Source of the DNA: JAGXIT01 sp049293335
GTDB taxonomy: Bacteria; Patescibacteriota; Saccharimonadia; Saccharimonadales; UBA4665
Reading direction: 5' to 3'
Assembly (NCBI GenBank): GCA_049293335.1
Contig: JBATSO010000055.1
Span: 1-47,514, forward strand
DNA length: 47,514 nucleotides
The number at the start of each line of letters is the position of its first letter. Position 1 is the first letter of the stretch. Positions 15,255 through 22,958 of the stretch are shown here, in pieces. The translations under genes and the position numbers were made by a program. A model generated the notes under the pieces. It had not been told where the DNA came from. It saw nothing but the letters and a program-made list of their open reading frames with translations, and did not search any database.

Positions 15255-16039
15255 TATTTAGCCTCCTTTTTTGCTTTAGGGGCAGCGGGCTTTTTAGCCT
15301 CGGTTGCCTTTTTAACAGGGGCGGCCTTCTTCTCGGATTCTTTTTTAGGGGTTGGTGCTGCTTTGGCTTCGTCTGCCTTAGGGGCTGCGGCTTTTGGTGA
15401 AGCGGCATCAGCCTTTTTAGCAGACTTGTTTAGTGCAGCGTGCTTGGTCGTAACCCAATCTTTGCTGGCGACAATTGTTTCAAGTGCAGCAATTGTTGCG
15501 TAGGCAATGTTGGTTTTGTTGCTTGAACCAAGCGACTTGCTAAGCGCGTTACTAACGCCAGCTACTTCTAGCACCGTACGCACCACGCCACCCGCGATCA
15601 AACCTGTACCAGCCGAAGCAGGCAAAATTAAAATACGCGCACCGGCCACCTTGCCTTCAACATCGTGCGGCAGAGTACCCTTGTACAAAATAACTTTTAC
15701 CAGGTGTTTTTTAGCAACTTCAGTTGCTTTGCTTACAGCAGCCGTCACATCAGCACCTTTAGCGGTACCGATTCCAACTTTGCCTTTGCGGTCTCCAACA
15801 ACGACGAGGGCGCGGAACCTAAAGCGGCGACCACCCTTGACCACGCGGGCTACGCGGTCAATGTGCACAACGCGTTCGTCAAAAGCTTTTTCTTCAGGAG
15901 CTTGCTGGTTGCGGTTGTCTCGGCGAGGTGGGCGACCACCATTGCCACGCTGACCACCACGTTGGCCACCGCCGTAACGTCCTTGATTTTGCGCAGCCTG
16001 CTCGGCTGCTACTTGTGCAACTTGTGCTTCTTCAGCCAT
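15254..16039 (-). CDS. rpsE: 30S ribosomal protein S5 with long N- and C-terminal extensions
   Basis: A 261-residue protein against about 165 usually. The core (VVHIDRVARVVKGGRRFRFRALVVVGD, KVGIGTAKGADVTAAVSKA, SAGTGLIAGGVVRTVLEVAGV) is normal. An N-terminal extension of about 55 residues is rich in Gln, Gly and Arg. The C-terminus carries about 60 residues of Lys, Ala and Pro resembling an RNA-binding or histone-like tail. Confidence 0.95.
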   Translation of the reverse strand: MAEEAQVAQVAAEQAAQNQGRYGGGQRGGQRGNGGRPPRRDNRNQQAPEEKAFDERVVHIDRVARVVKGGRRFRFRALVVVGDRKGKVGIGTAKGADVTAAVSKATEVAKKHLVKVILYKGTLPHDVEGKVAGARILILPASAGTGLIAGGVVRTVLEVAGVSNALSKSLGSSNKTNIAYATIAALETIVASKDWVTTKHAALNKSAKKADAASPKAAAPKADEAKAAPTPKKESEKKAAPVKKATEAKKPAAPKAKKEAK

Positions 16040-16040
16040 A

Positions 16041-16394
16041 TTAGAACTCCAATCCTTTCTCGCGAGCTGCGTCGGCCAAGGCTTTTACCCGACCATGATA
16101 TTTGCGACCACTACGGTCAAAAACGACTTTATCAATCTTAGCGGCCTTAGCTTTGGCGGCAATTTCGGTGCCAACCCAGGCAGACTTTTCGGTCATAGTG
16201 CCTTTGGCGGCTTTGGCACCAACCGTAGTAACTGAAACGAGCGTTTTGTGCTCGGTGTCGTCAATAATCTGGGCGCTGACATTCAGGTTGCTAATGTGGA
16301 CGGTCAGGCGAGGTCGCTGGGCGGTGCCAATTACCGTTGCGCGAATGCGATTTTTACGCTGAGCGCGGTTATGTAGTTTCAGTGACAATGCCAT
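16041..16394 (-). CDS. rplR: 50S ribosomal protein L18
   Basis: A 117-residue 5S rRNA-binding protein. RPRLTVHISNLNVSAQIIDD and VVFDRSGRKYHGRVKALADAAREKGLEF are clear L18 blocks. The start MALSLKLHNRAQRKNRIRA lies one base after the rplF stop. Confidence 0.96.
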   Translation of the reverse strand: MALSLKLHNRAQRKNRIRATVIGTAQRPRLTVHISNLNVSAQIIDDTEHKTLVSVTTVGAKAAKGTMTEKSAWVGTEIAAKAKAAKIDKVVFDRSGRKYHGRVKALADAAREKGLEF

Positions 16395-16395
16395 G

Positions 16396-16935
16396 CTACT
16401 TATCCTTTCCTGACTTACCAGACTTGCGCAAAATGCGTTCGCCTTCGTACTTAATGCCCTTGCCCTTGTAAGGTTCTGGCTTCTTGAGTGCGCGAATTTC
16501 GGCAGCGACCTGACCAACTTGTTGTTTGTCTATGCCTGTAACAATCATGTTGTTTTGCTCGGTCGTCACGGTAACACCTTGCGGTACTTTGTAAATAACA
16601 TCATGGCTAAAGCCAATGTTCAGCTTTAGGTCAGAACCCTGCATAGCCACACGGTAACCGACACCATTGAGCTCTAGCTTTTTGGTAAAGCCCTGCGTAA
16701 CACCAACAACCATGTTGTTGATAAGCGCGCGCAGCAGTCCATGCTTGGCTCGTACTTTTGGCTCATCGTTTGCGCGAGTAACGGTTAGTGTGCCGTCCTC
16801 GACCTTGACAGTTATGCCATCGAGCTGGGGGGTGCTTAGTTCACCTTTAGACCCAGCCACCTTGATGGTGTCTGAATCGACAGTGATTGTCACACCGCTC
16901 GGGATGGCGATTGGTAGTTTTCCTACTCGACTCAT
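16396..16935 (-). CDS. rplF: 50S ribosomal protein L6
   Basis: A 179-residue protein. MSRVGKLPIAIPSGVTITV, LLRALINNMVVGVTQGFTKKLELNGVGYR and the end KPEPYKGKGIKYEGERILRKSGKSG match L6 throughout. Its ATG overlaps the stop of a 7-codon mini-frame in the hairpin spacer (TAATG). Confidence 0.97.
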   Translation of the reverse strand: MSRVGKLPIAIPSGVTITVDSDTIKVAGSKGELSTPQLDGITVKVEDGTLTVTRANDEPKVRAKHGLLRALINNMVVGVTQGFTKKLELNGVGYRVAMQGSDLKLNIGFSHDVIYKVPQGVTVTTEQNNMIVTGIDKQQVGQVAAEIRALKKPEPYKGKGIKYEGERILRKSGKSGKDK

Positions 16936-16943
16936 TATAATTC

Positions 16944-17010
16944 AGAGTTAAGAGTCATGAGTTATGAGTTAAGATTTTTCTTATCTCATATCTCGTATCT
17001 CTTATCTCTC
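16944..17010. repeat. heptamer-built long hairpin between rpsH and rplF
   Basis: Left arm made of GAGTTAA-like 7-mers (GAGTTAA, GAGTCAT, GAGTTAT, GAGTTAA), loop TTTTT, right arm of GAGATAA-like 7-mers on the other strand. 25 of 31 positions pair. The same arms, in the same order, flank the four-helix-bundle gene at 33891-34322. This is the one sizeable spacer of the S10-spc chain without a full-length linker frame. Confidence 0.75.
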
Positions 17011-17023
17011 CTTTCGTTATTAT

Positions 17024-17425
17024 TTAATATACCTGACAGATTAATTCGCCGCCAACACCCTTGGCTTTGGCTTCGGCACCGGTCATTAAACCGCGGCTAG
17101 TGCTGATGATTAGCACACCACGACCACGCTTGACCACGGGGATCTCACGGGCGTTGGTGTAGGCGCGGCGACCAGGCTTGCTGAGGCGCTTGATTTCGGT
17201 AATTTTGGCGTTTTCGCCTTCTAGGTTAATGACAATACGCAGTTGTTTGCCAACGCTCAGGTCGGTAACGGTAACATCGTGCAAGAAACCATTGTTGCGC
17301 AAACTAATGGCAACATTTTCTTTGGCTTTACTGTGTGGCAGACTGACCTCGTTTTTGCCAACGGCAATTGCGTTGCGTACTCGAGTGAGCATATCTGCGA
17401 TTGGATCGGTAGTTGTCGTACTCAT
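17024..17425 (-). CDS. rpsH: 30S ribosomal protein S8
   Basis: A 133-residue protein. DPIADMLTRVRNAIAVGKNEV at the N-terminus and GVLIISTSRGLMTGAEAKAKGVGGELICQVY at the end are diagnostic. AAAGGAGG lies upstream of the ATG, inside the terminal codons of the preceding linker frame, whose TGA overlaps this ATG (ATGA). Confidence 0.97.
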   Translation of the reverse strand: MSTTTTDPIADMLTRVRNAIAVGKNEVSLPHSKAKENVAISLRNNGFLHDVTVTDLSVGKQLRIVINLEGENAKITEIKRLSKPGRRAYTNAREIPVVKRGRGVLIISTSRGLMTGAEAKAKGVGGELICQVY

Positions 17426-17592
17426 GCGTTGCCTCCTTTCGTATTTAGCAGAGAGCATTGAGCATTTGGCAGAAAATTGGCAGGTTGCATTTGGCAGATA
17501 GTAACGCATGAAGCTAGTTTGCTACCTGACACCTGCAAAATTTCTGCTACCTGAAAATTGCTACTTGAAAATTGGAGCGATAGTGACTTCAT
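17422..17592 (-). CDS. translated intercistronic linker 1a (56 aa) between rpsN and rpsH
   Basis: The ATG overlaps the S14 stop (TAATG) and the TGA overlaps the S8 start (ATGA), so the frame exactly fills the spacer. The peptide starts MKSLSLQFSSSNFQVAEILQ and ends LNTKGGNA; KGG is encoded by the S8 Shine-Dalgarno. A homologous frame, at the same phase, fills the rplC-rplD spacer; shared blocks include EILQVS, CQMQPA and QCSLLN. Whether the peptide has a function or only carries ribosomes across the hairpin is unknown. Confidence 0.6.
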   Translation of the reverse strand: MKSLSLQFSSSNFQVAEILQVSGSKLASCVTICQMQPANFLPNAQCSLLNTKGGNA

Positions 17593-17861
17593 TACCAGCT
17601 CGCTTTCGTTACACCAGGGATCTCGCCCTTGCTTGCATGTTCGCGGAACGACAAACGGCTTAGGCCAAATTGGCGCATGTACCCACGAGGTCGTCCGGTT
17701 TCGATACATCGATTTTTACGACGAGTTGGTGACGAGTTTTTAGGCAGCTTTGCGAGCCCGTCAAAATCCCCCAACTCTTTCAGTTCTTTGCGCTTTGCAG
17801 CGTATTTGTCGATCATCTTAATGCGCTTTTTATCACGCGCGAGATTTGATTTGCGTGCCAT
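17592..17861 (-). CDS. rpsN: 30S ribosomal protein S14, zinc-free type
   Basis: An 89-residue protein of the long C-minus class: NRCIETGRPRGYMRQFGLSRLSFREHASKGEIPGVTKASW is the conserved end, and only one cysteine is present, so no zinc finger forms. Located between L5 and S8 as in most bacteria. Both of its neighbouring spacers are linker frames. Confidence 0.96.
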   Translation of the reverse strand: MARKSNLARDKKRIKMIDKYAAKRKELKELGDFDGLAKLPKNSSPTRRKNRCIETGRPRGYMRQFGLSRLSFREHASKGEIPGVTKASW

Positions 17862-17962
17862 TATGCAGCTCCTTTCAGTCGGGGTATGACGAATGACGTA
17901 TGACGAATGACGTATGTAACGCCTTGAGATACTTCATTCTTCATTCTCCATACATCATTCAT
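17861..17962 (-). CDS. translated intercistronic linker 2a (33 aa) between rplE and rpsN
   Basis: TAATG overlap with the L5 stop and TAATG overlap with the S14 start. The peptide begins MNDVWRMKNEVSQGV and ends VIPRLKGAA. The partner between rplW and rplB is the same length, in the same frame, and identical at 27 of 33 residues. The RNA also folds into a long hairpin with arms of TATGACG/AATGACG 7-mers. KG is encoded by the SD AAAGGAG of rpsN. Confidence 0.6.
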   Translation of the reverse strand: MNDVWRMKNEVSQGVTYVIRHTSFVIPRLKGAA

Positions 17963-18570
17963 TACTTGGCCTCCTTTTCAAACGGCATGCCGAATTTGGT
18001 TAATAGCGCTTTGGCATGAGCCTTTTCTTCGGCACGAATGACGAAAACAGCTTGCATACCATGTGCGGTGGTTGTTTCTTCGAATGTAAGCTCTGGGAAC
18101 ACGCTTTGGTCGGTTAGACCAAGGCTAAAGTTGCCTTGCTTATCGAAAGCCTTTAGGCTCACACCGCGGAAGTCGCGTAAACGAGGCAATACGATGTTGA
18201 TGAGCCGATCCATAAACTCGTACATGCGGTCACCGCGAAGCGTTAGCTTTAGACCAATCATGTTGCCTTCGCGAAGTTTAAAACCTGCGATTGAGTTTTT
18301 GGCAACAGTTTCAACTGGTTCTTGGCCGGTTACTTTGCGGAGCGTGTTCTTAGCGGCTTCAATGACTTTTTTGTCATCTTTCGCTTTGCCAAGCCCAACA
18401 TTTACGACGATCTTTTGTAATCGAGGAAGCTGATGCACATTCGTAAGTCCCAGCTCTTTCATGAGCTCTTTGGCAAAGGTGTCGTTGTATGCTGACTTCA
18501 GACGAGCGACATAAGCTGTGGATGGAGCAGCTTTTTTAGCGGCAGGTTTTTTGGTAGTTGCTTCAGCCAT
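17962..18570 (-). CDS. rplE: 50S ribosomal protein L5
   Basis: A 202-residue 5S rRNA-binding protein with a 20-residue Ala/Lys leader. NVHQLPRLQKIVVNVGLGKAKDDKK, GLKLTLRGDRMYEFMDRLINIVLPRLRDFRG and the TTAHGMQAVFVIRA end are clear L5 blocks. Its ATG overlaps the rplX stop. Confidence 0.97.
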   Translation of the reverse strand: MAEATTKKPAAKKAAPSTAYVARLKSAYNDTFAKELMKELGLTNVHQLPRLQKIVVNVGLGKAKDDKKVIEAAKNTLRKVTGQEPVETVAKNSIAGFKLREGNMIGLKLTLRGDRMYEFMDRLINIVLPRLRDFRGVSLKAFDKQGNFSLGLTDQSVFPELTFEETTTAHGMQAVFVIRAEEKAHAKALLTKFGMPFEKEAK

Positions 18571-18926
18571 TACTTGATCTCCTTTCCTGAAGTCTTAAAT
18601 ACACGCGTTTTAGCGCCGTCTTTGTCGAGTTTGTAACCTATCCGACTTGGTTTTTTGCTGGCTACGTCAACTATGGCAACTTTGCTTACCCAAATTGGCT
18701 TGGTAATTTCCAAAATTCCACCTTGTGGGTGTGCCTGATTAGGCTTTTGGTGCTTTTTAACAATGTTAATGCCTTCTACTGTTACCTTGTTTTCGGTTGG
18801 GTGGGTAGCGGTCACTTTGCCCTGCTTGCCCTTGTACTTGCCCGAAAGCACTTGCACAAGGTCACCCTTCTTTAGGCGAATCTTAAATACTTTCTTGACT
18901 CTTGAATCTTGACTCTTGACTCTCAT
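18570..18926 (-). CDS. rplX: 50S ribosomal protein L24 with heptamer-encoded N-terminus
   Basis: A 118-residue protein. The KOW motif (KKGDLVQVLSGKYKGKQGKV) and NIVKKHQKPNQAHPQGGILE are typical. The ATG at 18926 follows GGAGGTACTATAAA, which lies in the end of rplN. The first twelve residues (MRVKSQDSRVKK) are encoded by four 7-bp repeats and are absent from ordinary L24. Confidence 0.95.
   Translation of the reverse strand: MRVKSQDSRVKKVFKIRLKKGDLVQVLSGKYKGKQGKVTATHPTENKVTVEGINIVKKHQKPNQAHPQGGILEITKPIWVSKVAIVDVASKKPSRIGYKLDKDGAKTRVFKTSGKEIK
18894..18923 (-). repeat. four 7-bp units in the rplX 5' coding end
   Basis: Units AGTCAAG, AGTCAAG, ATTCAAG, AGTCAAG on the minus strand. They belong to the same GAGTCAA-type series as the array at 35819-35855. 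Here the repeat is translated as part of L24. Confidence 0.7.
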
Positions 18927-18927
18927 T

Positions 18928-19296
18928 TTATAGTACCTCCGGTGCCAAGCTAATAATCTTGGCGTAGCCCATATCGCGGAGTTCACGAGGAACGGGGCCA
19001 AAAATACGGGTTGCTTTTGGCTGCTTATCGTCGCCGATAATCACCGCTGCGTTATCATCAAATTTAATGGTCGAGCCATCTTTGCGCTTGATTTCTTTGG
19101 TAGTACGAACGACCACTGCGCGGACCACAGACTTTTTCTTAACGTTACCGCTTGGGTTAGCCTGCTTTACGGTTGCAACAATCGTGTCGCCAACCTTGGC
19201 GTAGCGCCGGCGGGTACCGCCGAGTACGCGGATGCACAAAATTTCTTTGGCACCGCTGTTATCGCACACAACCAGTCGAGTTTCTTGTTGGACCAT
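18928..19296 (-). CDS. rplN: 50S ribosomal protein L14
   Basis: A 122-residue protein. MVQQETRLVVCDNSGAKEILCIRVLGG, AVVVRTTKEIKRKDGSTIKFDDNAAVII and RIFGPVPRELRDMGYAKIISLAPEVL match L14 end to end. Overlaps rpsQ by one base. Confidence 0.97.
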   Translation of the reverse strand: MVQQETRLVVCDNSGAKEILCIRVLGGTRRRYAKVGDTIVATVKQANPSGNVKKKSVVRAVVVRTTKEIKRKDGSTIKFDDNAAVIIGDDKQPKATRIFGPVPRELRDMGYAKIISLAPEVL

Positions 19297-19598
19297 TATT
19301 TGTCCTCCTCTTTGCTCGGCTGAGCGGCAGTGGGCGTAGCAGGTTCGACGTGCTTGATTTCGGCCTTCTCAACAATAGCGCTCAGTGTAAAACGCTTGCG
19401 CTTGCTAATTGGTCGGGTTTCTACCACCACAACTTTGTCGCCAACTTGGGCTTCGCTCTTTTCGTCGTGAGCCATAAACTTCTTCATGGTTGTGTACTGC
19501 TTGCGGTACAGTGGGTGCGTCTTTTTCTCGCGAACAGTGATGACAATAGTTTTGTCAGTCTTGTTACTGGAGACGACGCCGGTAATTGTTTTAGACAT
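19296..19598 (-). CDS. rpsQ: 30S ribosomal protein S17
   Basis: A 100-residue protein. GVVSSNKTDKTIVITV, HPLYRKQYTTMKKFMAHDEKSEAQVGDKVVVVETRPISKRKRFTL are standard S17 signatures. The last 20 residues are an acidic/Ala extension. Start and stop codons overlap both neighbours. Confidence 0.97.
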   Translation of the reverse strand: MSKTITGVVSSNKTDKTIVITVREKKTHPLYRKQYTTMKKFMAHDEKSEAQVGDKVVVVETRPISKRKRFTLSAIVEKAEIKHVEPATPTAAQPSKEEDK

Positions 19599-19798
19599 TA
19601 TTTAGTCTCCTTTACGAGGTTTTCGCTGAGTACGGTTAGTAAACGAGCGAGGTCTTTACGCTTGTTGCGCACAGCGCGGACGTTTTGGTTGTCGCCCATG
19701 TATATGTGGCGGCGCAGTTCGGCAATTTCATCTTTCAGCTTAGTAACTTCTGCTGTTAGATCTTTGGTGCTGAGCTTACGTATATCTGCAATTTTCAT
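19598..19798 (-). CDS. rpmC: 50S ribosomal protein L29
   Basis: A 66-residue two-helix protein at the polypeptide exit. MKIADIRKLSTKDLTAEVTKLKDEIAELR and VRAVRNKRKDLARLLTVLSE match L29. Its ATG overlaps the stop of linker 3a (ATGA). Confidence 0.95.
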   Translation of the reverse strand: MKIADIRKLSTKDLTAEVTKLKDEIAELRRHIYMGDNQNVRAVRNKRKDLARLLTVLSENLVKETK

Positions 19799-19917
19799 GC
19801 GTTCCTCCCTTCGGTCAGAACAGGTGAGAGTGAAGAGGTTCTAGGTTCTAGTTCACGCGAGGCTGCTTTAACCTCTAACCTGGCACCTCTAACCTGATGG
19901 AAAACAAAGTTTTTCAT
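19795..19917 (-). CDS. translated intercistronic linker 3a (40 aa) between rplP and rpmC
   Basis: The frame starts directly after the L16 stop (TAAATG) and ends on the L29 start (ATGA). The peptide begins MKNFVFHQVRGARLEV and ends VLTEGRNA; GGGAGG in the last codons is the SD of rpmC. The copy between rpsS and rplV encodes the identical 40 residues and differs inside the frame by one synonymous change (TTT/TTC, Phe4). Confidence 0.65.
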   Translation of the reverse strand: MKNFVFHQVRGARLEVKAASRELEPRTSSLSPVLTEGRNA

Positions 19918-20331
19918 TTATGCACCCTCCTTCACCAAAAACTTTGTCTTTACTGGCAGCTTGTGAGCGGCCAGGCGCATAGCTTCACGCGCAACTTCTT
20001 CGCTGACACCCTGCATTTCAAACATAATGGTGCCTGGTCGAACCTTGGCAACGAAAAATTCTGGACTACCCTTACCGCTACCCATTTTGACATCAAGCGG
20101 TTTACGAGTGACTGAAATGTGCGGGAAAATACGAATCCAAATTTTACCACCACGCTTAATGTAGCGGGTCATTGCCTGACGAGCAGACTCAATCTGACGG
20201 CTAGTAATGCGCTCATGACCTTGGGCCTGCAGCGCGTAATCACCGTGGGCAATGTAGTTACCGCTGGTTGCGACACCGCGGATTTTACCCTTGCGGATCT
20301 TGCGGAACTTTGTTCGCTTTGGCATTAACAT
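19918..20331 (-). CDS. rplP: 50S ribosomal protein L16
   Basis: A 137-residue protein beginning MLMPKRTKFRKIRKGKIRG, with GYALQAQ-like DYALQAQGHERITSRQIESARQAMTR and the GKGSPEFFVAKVRPGTIMFEMQGV block. Complete. Follows rpsC after one base. Confidence 0.97.
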   Translation of the reverse strand: MLMPKRTKFRKIRKGKIRGVATSGNYIAHGDYALQAQGHERITSRQIESARQAMTRYIKRGGKIWIRIFPHISVTRKPLDVKMGSGKGSPEFFVAKVRPGTIMFEMQGVSEEVAREAMRLAAHKLPVKTKFLVKEGA

Positions 20332-20332
20332 A

Positions 20333-20959
20333 TTAATTTTCCCCCTTGTAGATCCAAACCTTCACGCCAATAACACCGGCGATGGTCTGAGCTCGTACGC
20401 TCGCAAAATCAATGTTTGCGCGAATAGTGTGCAGTGGTACCGAACCTTGAGCCTCTTTTTCACGGCGACTCATTTCGGCGCCGTTCAAGCGGCCGGCAAC
20501 TTCAATACGAACACCTTTGGCACCGGCGCGCATGGTAGCACCACTGGCACTTTTAATAGCGCGGCGGAAGCTCATGCGGCGCTCTAACTGGTGAGCGATG
20601 TTTTCGGCCACAAGCTTTGCGTATAAATCAGGCTTCTTAACTTCTTCAATGTTCACGCGGCTGGCAACACCATAGATTTTCTCTATAGCGGCCTTAAGCT
20701 CTTGCGCACCTTGACCGCCGCGCCCAATCACTACACCAGCCTTAGCGGTGGCAATGGTGACGGTTACGAGGTTTGGTGAACGCTCGATGTCGACTTTGTT
20801 AATTGCGCCACGAGAACCAAACTTGTCCTGGATGAGCTTGCGAACTTTGAGGTCTTGAGCGAGGTAGTCAGCATACTGACGCTTGCCAACAAACCACTTG
20901 CTTCGCCAATCCTTGTTGGCCTGCAGGCGCATAGAAATAGGATTTACTTTCTGACCCAT
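20333..20959 (-). CDS. rpsC: 30S ribosomal protein S3
   Basis: A 208-residue protein. MGQKVNPISMRLQANKDWRSKWFVGKRQYADYL, the KH domain (GVVIGRGGQGAQELKAAIEKI) and the C-terminal GAKGVRIEVAGRLNGAEMSRREKEAQGSVPLHT block are intact. It forms part of the mRNA entry site. Overlaps rplV by one base. Confidence 0.97.
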   Translation of the reverse strand: MGQKVNPISMRLQANKDWRSKWFVGKRQYADYLAQDLKVRKLIQDKFGSRGAINKVDIERSPNLVTVTIATAKAGVVIGRGGQGAQELKAAIEKIYGVASRVNIEEVKKPDLYAKLVAENIAHQLERRMSFRRAIKSASGATMRAGAKGVRIEVAGRLNGAEMSRREKEAQGSVPLHTIRANIDFASVRAQTIAGVIGVKVWIYKGEN

Positions 20960-21348
20960 TACTTGCTCTCCTTTTTCACAACCGATTTTTCGGCTGCTGG
21001 TTTTTTCGCTGGGCGCTGCTCGCCATCGACGAGGACGCGGATATGTGATGAACGCTTCGTGTAGGGCAAAGCACGGCCCATGGCGGCTGGTCGGAATCGC
21101 TTCATGCGAGGACCATGGTTTACGGTAATTTCGGTAATACGCAATGTGTCGGCTTTGTAATTGTGGTTGTGGGCGGCATTTGCCTGCGCACTCTTAACGG
21201 TTTTGAGAACCGAAAGTGCAGCGCGGCGCGGTGTGTGCTCTAAAATAACGATGGCGTCGGCGACGGTGCGACCACGAACCAGCGATGCAACTGCAGCGAC
21301 TTTACGTGGACTCAGGCGTACACCTTTACTTTCTGCTTTAACTGCCAT
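20959..21348 (-). CDS. rplV: 50S ribosomal protein L22
   Basis: A 129-residue exit-tunnel protein. VRLSPRKVAAVASLVRGRTVADAIVILEHTPRRA and the PRMKRFRPAAMGRALPYTKRSSHIRVLVD hairpin are present. Start overlaps the stop of linker 3b (TAATG). Confidence 0.97.
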   Translation of the reverse strand: MAVKAESKGVRLSPRKVAAVASLVRGRTVADAIVILEHTPRRAALSVLKTVKSAQANAAHNHNYKADTLRITEITVNHGPRMKRFRPAAMGRALPYTKRSSHIRVLVDGEQRPAKKPAAEKSVVKKESK

Positions 21349-21470
21349 TATGCGTTCCTCCCTTCGGTCAGAACAGGTGAGAGTGAAGAGGTTCTAGGTT
21401 CTAGTTCACGCGAGGCTGCTTTAACCTCTAACCTGGCACCTCTAACCTGATGGAAAACGAAGTTTTTCAT
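21348..21470 (-). CDS. translated intercistronic linker 3b (40 aa) between rpsS and rplV
   Basis: Starts one base after the S19 stop (TAAAATG) and ends on the L22 start (TAATG). Same 40-residue peptide as linker 3a. The two DNA copies span about 122 bp and are nearly identical, yet the stop differs (TGA versus TAA) so that each copy overlaps its own downstream start codon correctly. Confidence 0.65.
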   Translation of the reverse strand: MKNFVFHQVRGARLEVKAASRELEPRTSSLSPVLTEGRNA

Positions 21471-21471
21471 T

Positions 21472-21744
21472 TTATTTCCCCTTCGCTAACTTACCGCCGT
21501 GGCTGCGGAACTTACGGGTTGGGCTAAATTCGCCCAGCTTGTGGCCAACCATGTTTTCGGTGACGAAAACTGGCACGTGTACTTTACCGTTGTGCACGGC
21601 AAACGTTTTACCCACAAAATCTGGTGCGATCGTACTGCTACGAGCCCATGTTTTGATAATGGTACGATCCTCTGGGCCAGCTGCTGCGACTTTTTTCGCG
21701 AGCTTTGGATCGATAAATGGCCCCTTCTTTAATGAACGACTCAT
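21472..21744 (-). CDS. rpsS: 30S ribosomal protein S19
   Basis: A 90-residue protein: MSRSLKKGPFIDPKLAKKV, IKTWARSSTIAPDFVGKTFAVHNGK, VTENMVGHKLGEFSPTRKFRSHGGK are full S19 signatures. Its ATG overlaps the stop of the inserted 127-aa gene (ATGA). Confidence 0.97.
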   Translation of the reverse strand: MSRSLKKGPFIDPKLAKKVAAAGPEDRTIIKTWARSSTIAPDFVGKTFAVHNGKVHVPVFVTENMVGHKLGEFSPTRKFRSHGGKLAKGK

Positions 21745-22124
21745 GGCTCACTCCTTACTGTTTCTTGTGCGACATCCGTCTCTTTTTCAAATACTGGAAG
21801 TAGATCAATGCCTGAGCGCTGCGCAAAAGCACCAACAACTGCACCTAATGAATATGCAAGGTCGTGTGTTTTGAAGTACACAGAAGCCCAAGCGGGTTGA
21901 CCCGCCACAGCCTCAAGAGGAGATTCAACAATGCGATGATGTGTACGCATTGTGTCGGCATAACTCACGCCTTCAGCACCTATACCGTAACCGAAAAGGA
22001 CGTCTTGGCGGTCAAAGCCACAATCTTGCAACAAAAAGGTTAACACACCACTAAGTTGTTCTCTAGAGGTAGATGTAAGTCGCTCTGCGCCTCTTCTTGC
22101 ATCATGAGAGAATAAAGCACTCAT
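21741..22124 (-). CDS. unknown 127-aa protein inserted between rplB and rpsS
   Basis: In nearly all bacteria rplB is followed directly by rpsS. Here a 127-residue frame starts 3 nt after the L2 stop and overlaps the S19 start by 4 bp. It begins MSALFSHDARRGAERLTSTS and has a mixed alpha/beta composition with the segment DVLFGYGIGAEGVSYADTMRTHHRIVES in the middle. There are no membrane spans, and it is less basic than ribosomal proteins. Coupling on both sides means it is made at roughly ribosomal-protein levels. I do not recognise it. Confidence 0.75.
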   Translation of the reverse strand: MSALFSHDARRGAERLTSTSREQLSGVLTFLLQDCGFDRQDVLFGYGIGAEGVSYADTMRTHHRIVESPLEAVAGQPAWASVYFKTHDLAYSLGAVVGAFAQRSGIDLLPVFEKETDVAQETVRSEP

Positions 22125-22127
22125 ATC

Positions 22128-22958
22128 TTATTTCCTCTTGGCCGCGTGACGGCTTCTTACGATCATGTTACTAGTGTCTTTGCGGCGACGAGTCTTGTAC
22201 CCAAGCGTCTTTTGACCCCAAGGTGTTCGAGGCGCCTTCGCCATACGGTGACGACCACCGTCACCACCACCGTGTGGGTGGTCTACGGCGTTCATGACAA
22301 CACCGCGTACACTTGGGCGCTTACCCAGGTGGCGGTTGCGACCAGCTTTACCGATCTTTACGTTCTGATGCTGTTCGTTACCCACCGTACCAATGCTGGC
22401 GGTGCACTCTAGGCTTACCTTGCGAACTTCACCGCTTGGCAATTTAACCTGGGCGTAGTCGCCCTCTTTGGCCATTAACTGAGCACCGTTGCCCGCGCTG
22501 CGCACCATTTGGGCGCCACGGCCTGGCTTCATTTCGATAGCGTGAATGGTCGTACCAACTGGAATGTTACGAATGGCCAGGCGGTTGCCCATTTCAATAG
22601 CGGCTTCGTCGTGTGCAACTAGTTTTTGACCAACAGTCATGCCGTTTGCGGCCAAAATATAGTGATACACACCAGTGCTATCTTTCACACGGGCTATGCG
22701 TGCACTGCGGTTTGGGTCGTATTCGATGTGCTCAATTACGCCTTCGCCGCTAAAGTTAAAGTTCATAATTCGGTAGTGTCGGCGTGCGCCACCACCTTGG
22801 TGTCGAGTGGTAATTCGACCTTGGTTATTGCGGCCGTTGCCACGGCGCTTGGTAACCAGTAGCGAGCGCAGAGGCTTGCGAGTTGTTACGGCGTCGAAGT
22901 CTTGGCTCGACATACCACGTCGACCAGGAGTCGTTGGGTTGTATTGTTTAATAGCCAT
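22128..22958 (-). CDS. rplB: 50S ribosomal protein L2
   Basis: A 276-residue protein of the peptidyl-transferase region. KSLL-equivalent LVTKRRGNGRNNQGRITTRHQGGG, NRLAIRNIPVGTTIHAIEMKPGRGAQMVRSAG and GVVMNAVDHPHGGGDGGRH (with the conserved His) are intact. Its ATG overlaps linker 2b. Confidence 0.97.
   Translation of the reverse strand: MAIKQYNPTTPGRRGMSSQDFDAVTTRKPLRSLLVTKRRGNGRNNQGRITTRHQGGGARRHYRIMNFNFSGEGVIEHIEYDPNRSARIARVKDSTGVYHYILAANGMTVGQKLVAHDEAAIEMGNRLAIRNIPVGTTIHAIEMKPGRGAQMVRSAGNGAQLMAKEGDYAQVKLPSGEVRKVSLECTASIGTVGNEQHQNVKIGKAGRNRHLGKRPSVRGVVMNAVDHPHGGGDGGRHRMAKAPRTPWGQKTLGYKTRRRKDTSNMIVRSRHAAKRK

Noticed and set aside
16936..17023. A full translated linker between rpsH and rplF
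   Set aside because: No ATG, GTG or TTG gives a frame across this spacer; only a 7-codon frame ending TAATG at rplF exists, so it was not counted with the six linkers.
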